Origin: Lentimicrobiaceae bacterium
Lineage (GTDB): Bacteria > Bacteroidota > Bacteroidia > Bacteroidales > P3
NCBI GenBank assembly: GCA_022510485.1
Contig: JAFLTI010000017.1
Span: 1-42,590, forward strand
DNA length: 42,590 nt
Direction of reading: 5' to 3'
The notes under the pieces were generated by a model, which saw only the letters and a program-made list of their open reading frames with translations, was not told the origin of the DNA and ran no database searches. Position numbers and translations under genes: made by a program. Positions 7,001-15,244 of this stretch are shown here, in pieces. Position 1 is the stretch's first letter, and every line of letters starts with the position of its first letter.

Positions 7001-9364
7001 CCCAAGGATGCCGTGATAAGGGATACGATGGGAGCGGAAACTTGCCGATACCGTTTTGAGGCTAGAACGGGCTGTCCCATACCCGGAGAATATGTGCAGA
7101 TAGTCGAGGTTGCCTCAAAGCCGGTGCCTAAGGTTGAAATTATCGACAATTCCGTTTGTTTTCCCGATTCATTGGTTTTGCAGACCGAGCCTTTCTTGGC
7201 ATCGGAAGTGGCGGATTCAGCCAGTGCGGTAAAATGGTATGTGGATGAAAAGCCCTATACTTTGCCCACTGTTCCGCCTGCCGACAGCATCAGGGTGAGG
7301 TGCGAGGCGACCGGTATAAACGGTTGTTCAGGTTCAAACGAAAAGATACTGTATTCGTATAAACTGCCCGAAATCCATATAGGGATTTACGATGATCCGG
7401 ACTTTACGGATAAGGTGTATTGCGCTGCAAAGAACGACAATGTACGCTTTACCGGTATGGGGGCGGATACCTATTCGTGGAGTATGGCTTCCAATCCGGG
7501 CGTGGAAATATCCACTGCGGGCGACTATATTCTTAATGCCGTTGCGGATGATACGCTTTATCTTGTAGGAACCGAATCGCTGCATTCATGCAGTACGAAA
7601 GATTCCATAGTGATAGTGCTTGAGCCGGATTCTTATGTGGAGAAATCCGACACCATTGCCTGCTTGGGCGAAGATTTCAATATCAGGATCTTTAGAGGAA
7701 CGGCTGAGAATACTACCATGACAGACCCGGCAGGGGTCATATATCCCGATTTTGACTGTAATTGTCCGCTTGGAATTGTAAATTACGATGCGGGTGATAC
7801 GGGGGTCTTTGTGTTTACATTTACCCGAAAGGGCTGTACGATAAACAAGGAGGTGCATTTGAGAATGTTCCCCATTCCTCAATTCGAGTTTGGCGATACC
7901 GTGTTTTGCGAAGACGACCTGCTTAGATTGGATGTCAATACGGGATTGGAGCCGGAATGGATACCTCAAAGCCGTTTTGTCTGGAAAAGAGACGGAAACG
8001 AACTATATAATAAGGTAGGAGAGTCTGCCTATACAGGGAAAGAACTGAGTCTATCCGATTCGGGCTTTTACAATCTGGAAATATATGTAGACCGTTGTAT
8101 TAACCAAGACAGCGTGCGGATATATGTGGATGCCCGTTCCCATCCTGCCTTTACGGTGGATTCTTTCTATTGCGAGGGAGCGGATTTTGTTACCCGTGCC
8201 GAAGATCAAGGCGAGGGGGCGGTTTACGAATGGTATTCCGTCAACCGGCAGGATATGGAAGCCTCTGCTCAGACGCAGTTGAACATAGAAGGCTTGACAA
8301 TGGAAGACAGTGCCTACCTGACCTTGACGGTGTATAGGGGGGCGTGCGTGGATGATACGTCTATCTTTATTCATGTGCGCTCCTTGCCTCGACCCGAGTT
8401 GGTGGCGGTAGGTGCCCTGCAAGACGAACAAGGGCTTTTCTATTGCGAGGGAATGCCGATGCGGCTCGATGTGCCCGATGTCAGGACAGGCGATATGATG
8501 GAGTGGTATCACAACGGAGTCCTCATAGAGGGACTGTCTGTAAAGACCTATGGTGTTTCTGAAATCAGCCTTGACGACGGTGGCGTCTATACATTCAAGG
8601 TGGCACGCAATGGCTGTTATGGCGAAAGCAGTCTGTATGTCGACGTACATCCTATGCCGCTACCCTTGGTAAACGATACCTTTATGTGTTCCGGCTATGT
8701 TTTGGAGTTGGATGCCGCCAACCCGGACTATCCCGGAGCCACTTTCCGTTGGGAAGAAAGCGGCACGGCTGGCTCTTTGGTAGAAATCAATGCCGGCGGC
8801 AGTTATTCGGTGGCAATGAGCTACGAAGGCTGTGACGGCAGCAAGTCGTTCTGGGTAGAAGAACGCCCTACGCCTCAAATCGGTTTCCCTGCCGATACGG
8901 TGATGTGCCAGCGTGATTCTATATTGTTGACAGGTCCCGATACGGTGGATTTTTATTGTTGGCAAGACGAAAGTAAGGAACGGAGCTATTTAGTAAAGGA
9001 AGAAGGGCTGTATTCGCTCTATGTGGAAAGGGACGGCTGTTTCGATTACGCCGAAGTATATGTTGCCGAGGATTTCTGTTCCAATCTCTATTTCCCCTCG
9101 GCATTTACGCCCAATGGTGACGGCATCAACGACTTTTTTGGACCGATTACGACCGCTGTTGACGAACAGGTGGTGTATTCGCTCTACATTTATAACCGCA
9201 ACGGCGAAAAAGTGTTTGAAAGCCATAGCCTGAACGATGGCTGGGACGGCAAGTTCAAAGGAGCCAGATGTCCGGCGGGAATGTATGTTTACCGCTGCAA
9301 GGCGCATGCAAGGAAGAACGGACGCAACCTCTCTACCGAGGGTACGGTACACTTAATCAGATAG
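4031..9364 (+). CDS. giant secreted cell-surface protein with type IX secretion (type B) C-terminal domain
   Basis: This 1777-residue protein starts with a signal peptide (about residues 1-24, hydrophobic core AVSFLLLFFAA, cleavage before QKEDD). Most of the chain is a series of Ig/PKD-like beta domains of about 80-100 residues. In many of these one Cys is near the first strand (VFCEDDLLRL, FYCEGMPMRL, FMCSGYVLEL, VMCQRDSILL) and a second is in a late RxGC or xGC motif, suggesting one disulfide per domain. The last 93 residues (from about 1685, FPSAFTPNGDGINDFF to GTVHLIR) are the gliding-motility-associated C-terminal domain used as a type B signal by the type IX system. It is thus probably exported and held at, or released from, the surface as an adhesin or matrix protein. 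It is a single-gene unit with its own promoter; the ligand is unknown. Confidence 0.85.
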   Translation: MRDFFAYTLAVSFLLLFFAATSYAQKEDDLLAVYDKEICEGGAITLDGSIYQKRNSNCTIFSIKANGQSEELKDKPYISPSQTTTYTIIYGESESAPQQTTNFTITVIEKPRLSVTVDNQQEIYCSNDKLTLTANVHPAGLDVHWVVSTDRYAKEAIYSGTGTALSPDFSQGRSLWVICQAYNSCGEVEVPTYFNVRPNPDLTNAELILDTEVSGNFCLGCGYAANVADILKGVRINGVTIDDAVISEPSMVWSGSNNLEEITIDATTVSKQVDVTAKVTWQSVGCGGATAAVKQLNVERHPLRISGIDCKPTVQNSVSLKPCRAGEVQLRNRYSAFCTVQGTPVLTTDPVHPKITIAQNENFPYQSADGTLLYRWKTSWEDYSPTDASPSLVAQASYTIACPYSKKNPSITDRLEERVKVTIDTNYITFKYEYCPDDIADLEIKGDKDVITIEQVELNESVEDFLSLFEEQPDSEPHLKKYKSKLPLTATVLEQYPYKPLNLKVLFKVDEGSCHFSSEKKESLNPKDKGNCTMQFVMDQTGPCIGEARTLKLENAPEGLQVDSIVLSPHPVFVFDMKDITAAAPLRRMFVPYYAGAPAVASQADSIEATAYYRLGNSVQLSLYRKFELQVVACPPAINDAVRINQSNCPVCPGAEMRGTVSFRNTTTREKDVRVDVVSTFANIKGDREIYSAVRREYLIERYVLRDIDYHIEVNYNEGDSLYAIPRMTYRVSNAGESGYGEIVTTESIRMANICGLGKEASKDTVCKGQSIDLYVYSQNFLYDTLKSIVWSDPSVKPVGTGLESWGDYQYADDKGSVKTKTIKRFHYRVEKAEGPGIYPFVLRTKIRDSLVERQDTLRVVVLDKQRIFIQDTVYACENTPLDASIYVDTLAVDLNEISPADRLDIASAITEVLVVSAPSLYCANTTLTDSLVVIGEVPVYGVANADGTEYCPGEPIRLMAGTNGRITWIKWRKFEGGGLSAPDTLCVNAPKDAVIRDTMGAETCRYRFEARTGCPIPGEYVQIVEVASKPVPKVEIIDNSVCFPDSLVLQTEPFLASEVADSASAVKWYVDEKPYTLPTVPPADSIRVRCEATGINGCSGSNEKILYSYKLPEIHIGIYDDPDFTDKVYCAAKNDNVRFTGMGADTYSWSMASNPGVEISTAGDYILNAVADDTLYLVGTESLHSCSTKDSIVIVLEPDSYVEKSDTIACLGEDFNIRIFRGTAENTTMTDPAGVIYPDFDCNCPLGIVNYDAGDTGVFVFTFTRKGCTINKEVHLRMFPIPQFEFGDTVFCEDDLLRLDVNTGLEPEWIPQSRFVWKRDGNELYNKVGESAYTGKELSLSDSGFYNLEIYVDRCINQDSVRIYVDARSHPAFTVDSFYCEGADFVTRAEDQGEGAVYEWYSVNRQDMEASAQTQLNIEGLTMEDSAYLTLTVYRGACVDDTSIFIHVRSLPRPELVAVGALQDEQGLFYCEGMPMRLDVPDVRTGDMMEWYHNGVLIEGLSVKTYGVSEISLDDGGVYTFKVARNGCYGESSLYVDVHPMPLPLVNDTFMCSGYVLELDAANPDYPGATFRWEESGTAGSLVEINAGGSYSVAMSYEGCDGSKSFWVEERPTPQIGFPADTVMCQRDSILLTGPDTVDFYCWQDESKERSYLVKEEGLYSLYVERDGCFDYAEVYVAEDFCSNLYFPSAFTPNGDGINDFFGPITTAVDEQVVYSLYIYNRNGEKVFESHSLNDGWDGKFKGARCPAGMYVYRCKAHARKNGRNLSTEGTVHLIR

Positions 9365-9412
9365 GTGATAAAGGCATCGTGCGAAAAATCGGAAAGTTTT
9401 CTAAAAAAATAT

Positions 9413-9420
9413 TACCTTTG
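9413..9420 (+). promoter_or_regulatory. -7 box for yceD-rpmF-plsX-fabH
   Basis: TACCTTTG lies 22 bases before the yceD start and fits TAnnTTTG. The region about 20 bases upstream is A/T-rich but has no exact TTTG. Confidence 0.45.
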
Positions 9421-9442
9421 CGGGCTTTAATTTAGCCTTTGT

Positions 9443-9982
9443 ATGTCGACAGCGGGAGGCAGGTTCCGTTTGGAATTTGCCGGATTAAAAGAGGGCAAAC
9501 ACTCGTTTGCATACGTTTTGGGCAATGAGTTTATGGAACTCTATCCCGAAACGGAGGCTTTTTCCGAGCCTCAGGTGCAGGTTGAATTGGAGCTGGAAAA
9601 GCAGGAAAGGATGATGTTGCTTTCTTTCCGTTTTAAGGGTACGGCAGGCACGCTCTGCGACCGCTGCCTGAACCCGCAGCGGTTCAAGGTGGAAACGGAA
9701 GAAACCATTATCGTAAAAACGGCTTCGGCATCGGATACCGGTGCGCAAGACGAAGAGAACCTTTGGTGGATAAACGAAAAGGACACCGCTATCGACTTGT
9801 CGCCCTACTTTTACGAAACCCTTGCCTTGAGCCGTCCTTTGCAGGTTTTCTGCCCTGAGGATGAAAATGGCGAACCTACCTGCGATGCTGCCATGCTTGG
9901 CTTATACGGGCAGGCTTCCGCAGAGCAGGAGGAAACCGATCCTCGCTGGGATGTATTGAAAAGTTTGAAAGACAGAATATAA
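9443..9982 (+). CDS. YceD/DUF177 family protein
   Basis: This 179-residue acidic protein belongs to the DUF177 (YceD) family. YceD proteins are linked genetically to 23S rRNA or ribosome assembly and nearly always precede rpmF. A conserved LCDRC motif at residues 71-75, following a hydrophobic strand, is the family hallmark. A second cysteine pair occurs near the C-terminus (FCPEDENGEPTC), the form common in Bacteroidota. It leads a tight four-gene run into L32 and fatty-acid or phospholipid synthesis genes (21-base gap to rpmF). The molecular function is not known in detail. Confidence 0.85.
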   Translation: MSTAGGRFRLEFAGLKEGKHSFAYVLGNEFMELYPETEAFSEPQVQVELELEKQERMMLLSFRFKGTAGTLCDRCLNPQRFKVETEETIIVKTASASDTGAQDEENLWWINEKDTAIDLSPYFYETLALSRPLQVFCPEDENGEPTCDAAMLGLYGQASAEQEETDPRWDVLKSLKDRI

Positions 9983-10003
9983 ACGCTTAAAAATAATTGA
10001 ATC

Positions 10004-10189
10004 ATGCCTAATCCTAAATGGAGGTTCTCCAAGACCAGAACCAGAAAGAGAAGAACCCACGACAAGTTGGATATGCCCCAGTTGGCTAATTGCAGCAATT
10101 GCGGTTCCCCCGTTCTGTATCATCATGTTTGCCCCGAATGTGGCTATTATCGCGGCAAGCAGGTTATGGAAACCAAGACCAACGCGTAG
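10004..10189 (+). CDS. rpmF: 50S ribosomal protein bL32
   Basis: This 61-residue basic protein has the bL32 opening MPNPKWRFSKTRTRKRRTHD and four cysteines in two CxxC pairs (C30/C33 and C43/C46) forming a zinc site. The length is normal. It sits between yceD and plsX, the order also found in E. coli, so ribosome and membrane-lipid synthesis genes share a transcript. Confidence 0.97.
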   Translation: MPNPKWRFSKTRTRKRRTHDKLDMPQLANCSNCGSPVLYHHVCPECGYYRGKQVMETKTNA

Positions 10190-10223
10190 TGTTTGGCGGT
10201 ATCTTGCCGCTTAGATTTCCGTA

Positions 10224-11165
10224 ATGAGATTCGGATTGGATATAATGGGGGGCGATTTCGCCCCTGCCGCCACTATAGACGGTGCCGTTGCCGCTTTGGA
10301 TGAAATCGGGGCGGGAAACGGTATTGTCTTGTTCGGGCCGGAAACGCTGATTCGCGAGGAATTGCGGCAGCGGGGCGTGAGCGAGGACAGATTTGAGATA
10401 GTGCATTGTCCTCAGGTTATCGCTATGGAAGAAAAGCCGCTCAAAGCTTTGTCCGAAAAACCTGATTCGGGTATAGCCACAGGCTTGAGAATGTTGGCGC
10501 AAGGGCAGATAGATGCCTTTTCAAGCGCCGGCAATTCGGGCGCGCTCCTAGCCGGTGCGGTAACGAGCCTCAAGTGCATTCCGGGCGTTTTGCGCCCCTG
10601 CACCTGCACTATGATTCCTCAGGAAGACGGATCCTACAGCCTTCTGCTCGATATAGGCACCACACCCGATGCCAAGCCGGAGGTAATGGTTCAGTTTGCC
10701 ATTATCGGCAGCTTGTATTCTCGTTATGTTTTAGGGGTTGCCGATCCCGGCGTGGGGCTTTTGAACGTGGGAACCGAAGACGGCAAGGGCAACTTGCAGT
10801 GCCAAACGGTATTCCCCTTGTTGAAAGCCTGCGGACATATCCGTTTTACAGGAAATATGGAACCCCGTGAATTATTCAAGAACCGTGCCGACGTTGTTGT
10901 AGCCGACGGTTTTGTGGGAAATATCGTATTAAAGGAAATCGAAACATTTTACAGGCTGATTCAGAAGCGGGGTATTTCCGACCCCCTTTTCGACAGGCTG
11001 AATTACGAGATTTATGGCGGAAGTCCCATATTGGGCGTAAACGCTCCGGTTGTATTGGGACATGGAATATCCAGTCCTTTGGCCATCAAGAATATGCTTT
11101 TGCAGTCTAAAAAGATGGGCGAACAGGGATTGGTGGATGCTCTCCGCCGGTTGTTTGCCGCATAG
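10224..11165 (+). CDS. plsX: phosphate acyltransferase
   Basis: This 313-residue enzyme makes acyl-phosphate from acyl-ACP, the first step of the PlsX-PlsY route to phosphatidic acid. It shows the N-terminal GLDIMGGDFAP, the central SAGNSGALLAGA loop, LNVGTEDGKGN and the FVGNIVLKEIE segment. The length is close to the usual 330. It lies 34 bases after rpmF and 24 bases before fabH. It acts at the cytoplasmic face of the inner membrane. Confidence 0.95.
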   Translation: MRFGLDIMGGDFAPAATIDGAVAALDEIGAGNGIVLFGPETLIREELRQRGVSEDRFEIVHCPQVIAMEEKPLKALSEKPDSGIATGLRMLAQGQIDAFSSAGNSGALLAGAVTSLKCIPGVLRPCTCTMIPQEDGSYSLLLDIGTTPDAKPEVMVQFAIIGSLYSRYVLGVADPGVGLLNVGTEDGKGNLQCQTVFPLLKACGHIRFTGNMEPRELFKNRADVVVADGFVGNIVLKEIETFYRLIQKRGISDPLFDRLNYEIYGGSPILGVNAPVVLGHGISSPLAIKNMLLQSKKMGEQGLVDALRRLFAA

Positions 11166-11189
11166 GCAGCACCTAAAGAAAATGGATTT

Positions 11190-12185
11190 ATGGAAAAGAT
11201 AAATGCCGCTATAACGGGTGTGGGTTGTTACCTGCCTGATTATGTGCTCACCAACGATGAATTGAGCCGTATGGTGGATACTTCCGATGAGTGGATTATG
11301 AGCCGCATCGGTATTAAGGAACGCCGTATACAGAAAGAAGAAGGCAAAGCCACTTCCGATATGGCGGCTGCCGCTGTCAACGAATTGTTGCGCAAGACAG
11401 GCATTGCTCCCGAAGAAATAGATATGGTGCTTTGCGCCACGGTGACGCCCGATAGGTGTTTCCCCGCTACGGCTTGCCTTATCGCAGACAAGGTGGGAGC
11501 CAAGAACGCCTTTGCTTTCGATATCAACTCGGGTTGTTCCGGCTTTGTTTTCTCGCTTGCTACGGCAGCGCATTTTGTGGAATCGGGCAGATATAAGAAA
11601 GTGGTATTGGTGGGAGCCGAAAAGATGTCTTCGATGGTAGATTACACCGACCGTTCCACCTGTCCTATTTTCGGAGACGGTGCGGCGGCTGTGCTTATAG
11701 AACCCACTACCGAAAAACTGGGTGTGTTAGACGAAGAACTTTATTCAGACGGTTCCGGTTGGTCGCACCTGCACATGAAAGCCGGCGGTTCGTTGATACC
11801 GCCTTCGCACGAAACGGTGGATAAACGCTGGCACTATATTTACCAAGAAGGACAGGCCGTGTTCAAATGGGCGGTGCTTAAAATGGCAGATGTGGCAGAA
11901 AGCATCGTTAAGCGCAACGGCTTGGATTCCAATAAGGTTTGGGTGGCACCCCATCAAGCAAACCTCCGTATCATAGATGCCGTGCAAAGGCGTTTGGGCG
12001 TTCCTGCCGAAAGGGTGATGATCAATATCGAGAAATACGGCAATACCACCTCCGCTACGATTCCTTTGTTGCTGTGCGAATGGGAAAAGAAATTCAAGAA
12101 AGGCGACGATATAGTTCTCTGCGCATTCGGTGCGGGATTTTCTTGGGGCGGTATCTGGCTCAAATGGGCATACGACGCTAAATAA
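11190..12185 (+). CDS. fabH: 3-oxoacyl-[ACP] synthase III
   Basis: This 331-residue condensing enzyme starts fatty-acid elongation by joining acetyl-CoA (or a branched primer) to malonyl-ACP. The catalytic triad is visible: C116 (in INSGCSGF), H255 (VAPHQANLR) and N285 (KYGNTTSAT). The N-terminal ITGVGCYLPDYVLTN and the C-terminal GAGFSWGG glycine loop are standard. It is the last gene of the yceD-rpmF-plsX-fabH run and is followed at once by a strong terminator. Confidence 0.96.
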   Translation: MEKINAAITGVGCYLPDYVLTNDELSRMVDTSDEWIMSRIGIKERRIQKEEGKATSDMAAAAVNELLRKTGIAPEEIDMVLCATVTPDRCFPATACLIADKVGAKNAFAFDINSGCSGFVFSLATAAHFVESGRYKKVVLVGAEKMSSMVDYTDRSTCPIFGDGAAAVLIEPTTEKLGVLDEELYSDGSGWSHLHMKAGGSLIPPSHETVDKRWHYIYQEGQAVFKWAVLKMADVAESIVKRNGLDSNKVWVAPHQANLRIIDAVQRRLGVPAERVMINIEKYGNTTSATIPLLLCEWEKKFKKGDDIVLCAFGAGFSWGGIWLKWAYDAK

Positions 12186-12202
12186 TAGATGAACCAATAA
12201 AA

Positions 12203-12243
12203 AAAAAGAAAGGCGGTTGATGAAATCAACCGCCTTTCTTTTT
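12203..12243. terminator. bidirectional rho-independent terminator
   Basis: A 19-bp perfect stem (AAAGAAAGGCGGTTGAT and its inverse) with a 3-base GAA loop has A-runs on the left and T-runs on the right, so it works on both strands. It separates the converging fabH (+) and M16 peptidase (-) genes. Confidence 0.93.
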
Positions 12244-12257
12244 GCCTTAGGCAAGGC

Positions 12258-15161
12258 TTAGTATCCGAAGATTTCTTCGGTAGAAAGCATTTTTACATTG
12301 CCGAGGGTGTTGAGGTAGTTCATATCGAGAAGCGCCCTGTTGCCAAGCACCGCATAGTCGAAAGGCTTGCCTTTAATCTGTGCCTGTTGGAAAGCGATTA
12401 CATCTTCGAGCGTGAGCGGAAGCAGGTTCTTATATATGTATTCGCTCTGCGATTCGTTTTCAAATCCGAATTTCTTTGCTTGCAGATAAGTAAAGAATAT
12501 ACTTTCGCGCAGCACGCGATCGGTGCGGTAACTGTCAAGTTCGTTGTTCTTAGCCAAAGTAAAGTTCTTTTCGGCTACCGGCATGTCTTGAATAATTTCG
12601 TTGAAAGCGGCGATGGCATCCTTTACCTTGTCGGTCTGAGTACCGATAAAAGACTGGAATACGAATTGCTGATCGGGTCTGGAAGGCTGTCCGTAATAGG
12701 TATAAGCCGTGTAAGCCAAGGCACGGGCTTCGCGCATTTCTTGGAACACGATACCGCTCATACCGCCGCCAAAATAGGCGTTGTACATAGCGGAGGGAGC
12801 CAGCACTTCTTTCGAAAAATCAACCCCTTTCATATAAGTACCTACATTAACCTGCGGAGCATCGTAGTGAGCCACGAACACCGAACCGTCATTGTTGCGG
12901 TAGTCGAACTTTTTGGCTTCGGGTATGGGCTTAAAGGTTTCGGGCAGTAGATGTTTTGCCAAGAGTACCTTAACCATGCCCTGCATAGACTGCGGTCCGA
13001 AATACATAATGGTATGTTCATAGTTGCGCAAATCCTTGATTTTATTGGTAAGTACATCAGGATTCATGTTCATTATCTCCTCGTTGGAAAGAATCCATGT
13101 GAGCGGATTTTGAGGACCGTAGAACGAATAACTGAGCAGGCGGCGCCAGTTGTCGCGCTGCGTTTTCTTGGCATCCATACGTTCTTTGAGCTTGTCGGAA
13201 GCCAAGTTGGCGTAACGTTCCGGATTGGCGATTACCGAATGGAGCAGGTGTTCAAAGAGGTCTACCGAAGCTTCAAAGTTCTTGTCGATACCGGTAAGGC
13301 TTACATAAACGCGGTCGGAACTGGCAATGGCAATGTAGTCGGCGGCTAACTTGTAGAATTCGTCTTGCAGTTCTTCTGCCGAATACTTATCGGTGCCTAA
13401 ATAGGGAAGATATTCAAAAGCCAGACCCAGTTCCTTGTCGTTTAACGAACCCATTTCATAAACGTAGTAGAGCGAGAAAAGTGGGTCGCCGTCGTTGTGC
13501 TTGTAGAGCAAGGGCAGCTGGTCCTTGAACTTAGCTACCGTAAGGTCTTTCTTAAAGTCGGGAAATTCGGGGTCGATAGCCTTTACGGGCGATTCCTGAA
13601 TATCCTTGAGATATTGGCTTGCTATATCACGGTTGATGGAGAGCGGGGTAATCTGCGGTTTTTCGATGCGCGGATAATCGGGCGCGCCTTCCAATTTATA
13701 GATGATAGCGTAGTGGTTGAGGTATTTGTTGGCAAAGTCTACGATATCCTGTTTGCTTACCTTGGAAAGTTTTTCGATGCTGTTGACCACATCCGCCCAG
13801 TTTTCGTGGTAGTTGAATGCCTGCATCATATCCATGGCGCGGTTGCGGTTATTGCGGATGGATTTGTACTGGTCTACCGTGTAGTTATCTACGATAGCCT
13901 TAAGCATATCTTCCGAAAAATCACCTTTTTTAAGACGTTCTATCTGTTCGTGCATCAAGTCTTTTACTTCGTCTAAAGACTGACCTTGGCGCGGCATACC
14001 GTAGGCAAGAAGTATACCGTAGTCTGCCAGACTTTCGTAAAAGCCTTGGGTATACATTACCTGCTGCTGTTGAACCAAGTTTACATCAAACAGACCGGTT
14101 TTGCCGTTGGTAAGGATATTGCCTACCAGTTCGGCGATATGAACCTCCGGATTGCGGGGCGAGGGCAGGCGGTAGGCAAACGCCACACAGGCGGGATCCT
14201 GTCCCACTACCGTATCGACGATGTTTTGGGTCAGTTCCGGTTCTTCGGTGTAGGTAAATTCGGGAACATCCTTGCGTTCCATCTTGCCGAAATAACGGTC
14301 AACAATGGCAATGGTCTTGTCCGGGTCGAGGTCGCCCACCATAATTACCGCCATATTGTTTGGCACGTAATAGGAATTGAAGAACTTCTTGATGTTGACG
14401 ATAGAAGGATTCTTAAGCTGTTCGGGCGTTCCGATAACGGTTTGCGTGCCGTAGGGGTGATTGGGAAAGAGCATCCGGAACATCTTTTCCCACATTTGGC
14501 GCATATCGCTCGCCTTGCCCATATTGTATTCTTCGTATACCGTTTCCAACTCGGTGTGGAAAAGACGGATAATGGGATTCATAAAGCGGTCTGCCTGAAT
14601 CTTTGCCCAATTTTCTATTTGGTTGGAGGGAATATCTTCCACATAGGCGGTAATATCGTTGTTGGTGAAGGCATTGGTGCCTTGTGCGCCGATAGCCGCC
14701 ATCAGCTTGTCGTATTCGTTGGGAATGGCGTATTGGGCGGCGATTTGCGAAACGCTGTCAATCTGACGGTAGATAGCGGTACGCTGGTCTTTATCCGTAG
14801 TCTGACGGTAGGTTTCAAACAGGGCTTCGATTTGATCCAAGTACGGTTTTTCTTCTTCGTAGTTTGATGTACCGAAAGATTCTGTACCCTTGAACATAAG
14901 GTGTTCAAAATAGTGGGCAAGCCCCGTAGTTTCTGCCGGGTCGTTCTTACCGCCGGCATTTACGGCTACAATGGTCTGCAAACGCGGAGCGTCTTTGTTT
15001 ACCGACAGATACACTTTTAACCCATTGTCTAAAGTGTAGATACGGGTCTTCATCGGATCGTTGGGAACGGTTTCGTACTTGTACTTTCCCTGACAGGAAG
15101 AGAACAACATGGCTGCCGGAAGCACCGATAGTGCCAGCAGGCGGAAAATGTGCTTTTTCAT
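12258..15161 (-). CDS. M16 family zinc peptidase, outer-membrane or periplasmic lipoprotein
   Basis: This 967-residue protein has a lipoprotein-type signal ending at C23 (LFSSC). The first M16 domain carries the inverted zinc motif HYFEH (H83, E86, H87) and a downstream ELETVYEEYN segment supplying the third ligand. The second, C-terminal M16 half lacks the motif and serves as the closing half of the clamshell. Such proteins (insulinase or pitrilysin type) cut peptides inside a closed chamber. The gene is monocistronic or weakly linked to the receptor gene upstream (83-base gap). Its substrate is unknown. Confidence 0.9.
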   Translation of the reverse strand: MKKHIFRLLALSVLPAAMLFSSCQGKYKYETVPNDPMKTRIYTLDNGLKVYLSVNKDAPRLQTIVAVNAGGKNDPAETTGLAHYFEHLMFKGTESFGTSNYEEEKPYLDQIEALFETYRQTTDKDQRTAIYRQIDSVSQIAAQYAIPNEYDKLMAAIGAQGTNAFTNNDITAYVEDIPSNQIENWAKIQADRFMNPIIRLFHTELETVYEEYNMGKASDMRQMWEKMFRMLFPNHPYGTQTVIGTPEQLKNPSIVNIKKFFNSYYVPNNMAVIMVGDLDPDKTIAIVDRYFGKMERKDVPEFTYTEEPELTQNIVDTVVGQDPACVAFAYRLPSPRNPEVHIAELVGNILTNGKTGLFDVNLVQQQQVMYTQGFYESLADYGILLAYGMPRQGQSLDEVKDLMHEQIERLKKGDFSEDMLKAIVDNYTVDQYKSIRNNRNRAMDMMQAFNYHENWADVVNSIEKLSKVSKQDIVDFANKYLNHYAIIYKLEGAPDYPRIEKPQITPLSINRDIASQYLKDIQESPVKAIDPEFPDFKKDLTVAKFKDQLPLLYKHNDGDPLFSLYYVYEMGSLNDKELGLAFEYLPYLGTDKYSAEELQDEFYKLAADYIAIASSDRVYVSLTGIDKNFEASVDLFEHLLHSVIANPERYANLASDKLKERMDAKKTQRDNWRRLLSYSFYGPQNPLTWILSNEEIMNMNPDVLTNKIKDLRNYEHTIMYFGPQSMQGMVKVLLAKHLLPETFKPIPEAKKFDYRNNDGSVFVAHYDAPQVNVGTYMKGVDFSKEVLAPSAMYNAYFGGGMSGIVFQEMREARALAYTAYTYYGQPSRPDQQFVFQSFIGTQTDKVKDAIAAFNEIIQDMPVAEKNFTLAKNNELDSYRTDRVLRESIFFTYLQAKKFGFENESQSEYIYKNLLPLTLEDVIAFQQAQIKGKPFDYAVLGNRALLDMNYLNTLGNVKMLSTEEIFGY

Positions 15162-15244
15162 TTTCGTTAAAGTTACATTTTGATAGATGACTATTAGGGT
15201 GCGAATGTACTACTTTTTTCGGTAGCAAGCGCGGTTTGTCCGTT

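Noticed and set aside
12387-14867. Long plus-strand open frames opposite the M16 peptidase
   Set aside because: They are reverse-strand shadows of a gene with clear catalytic motifs.
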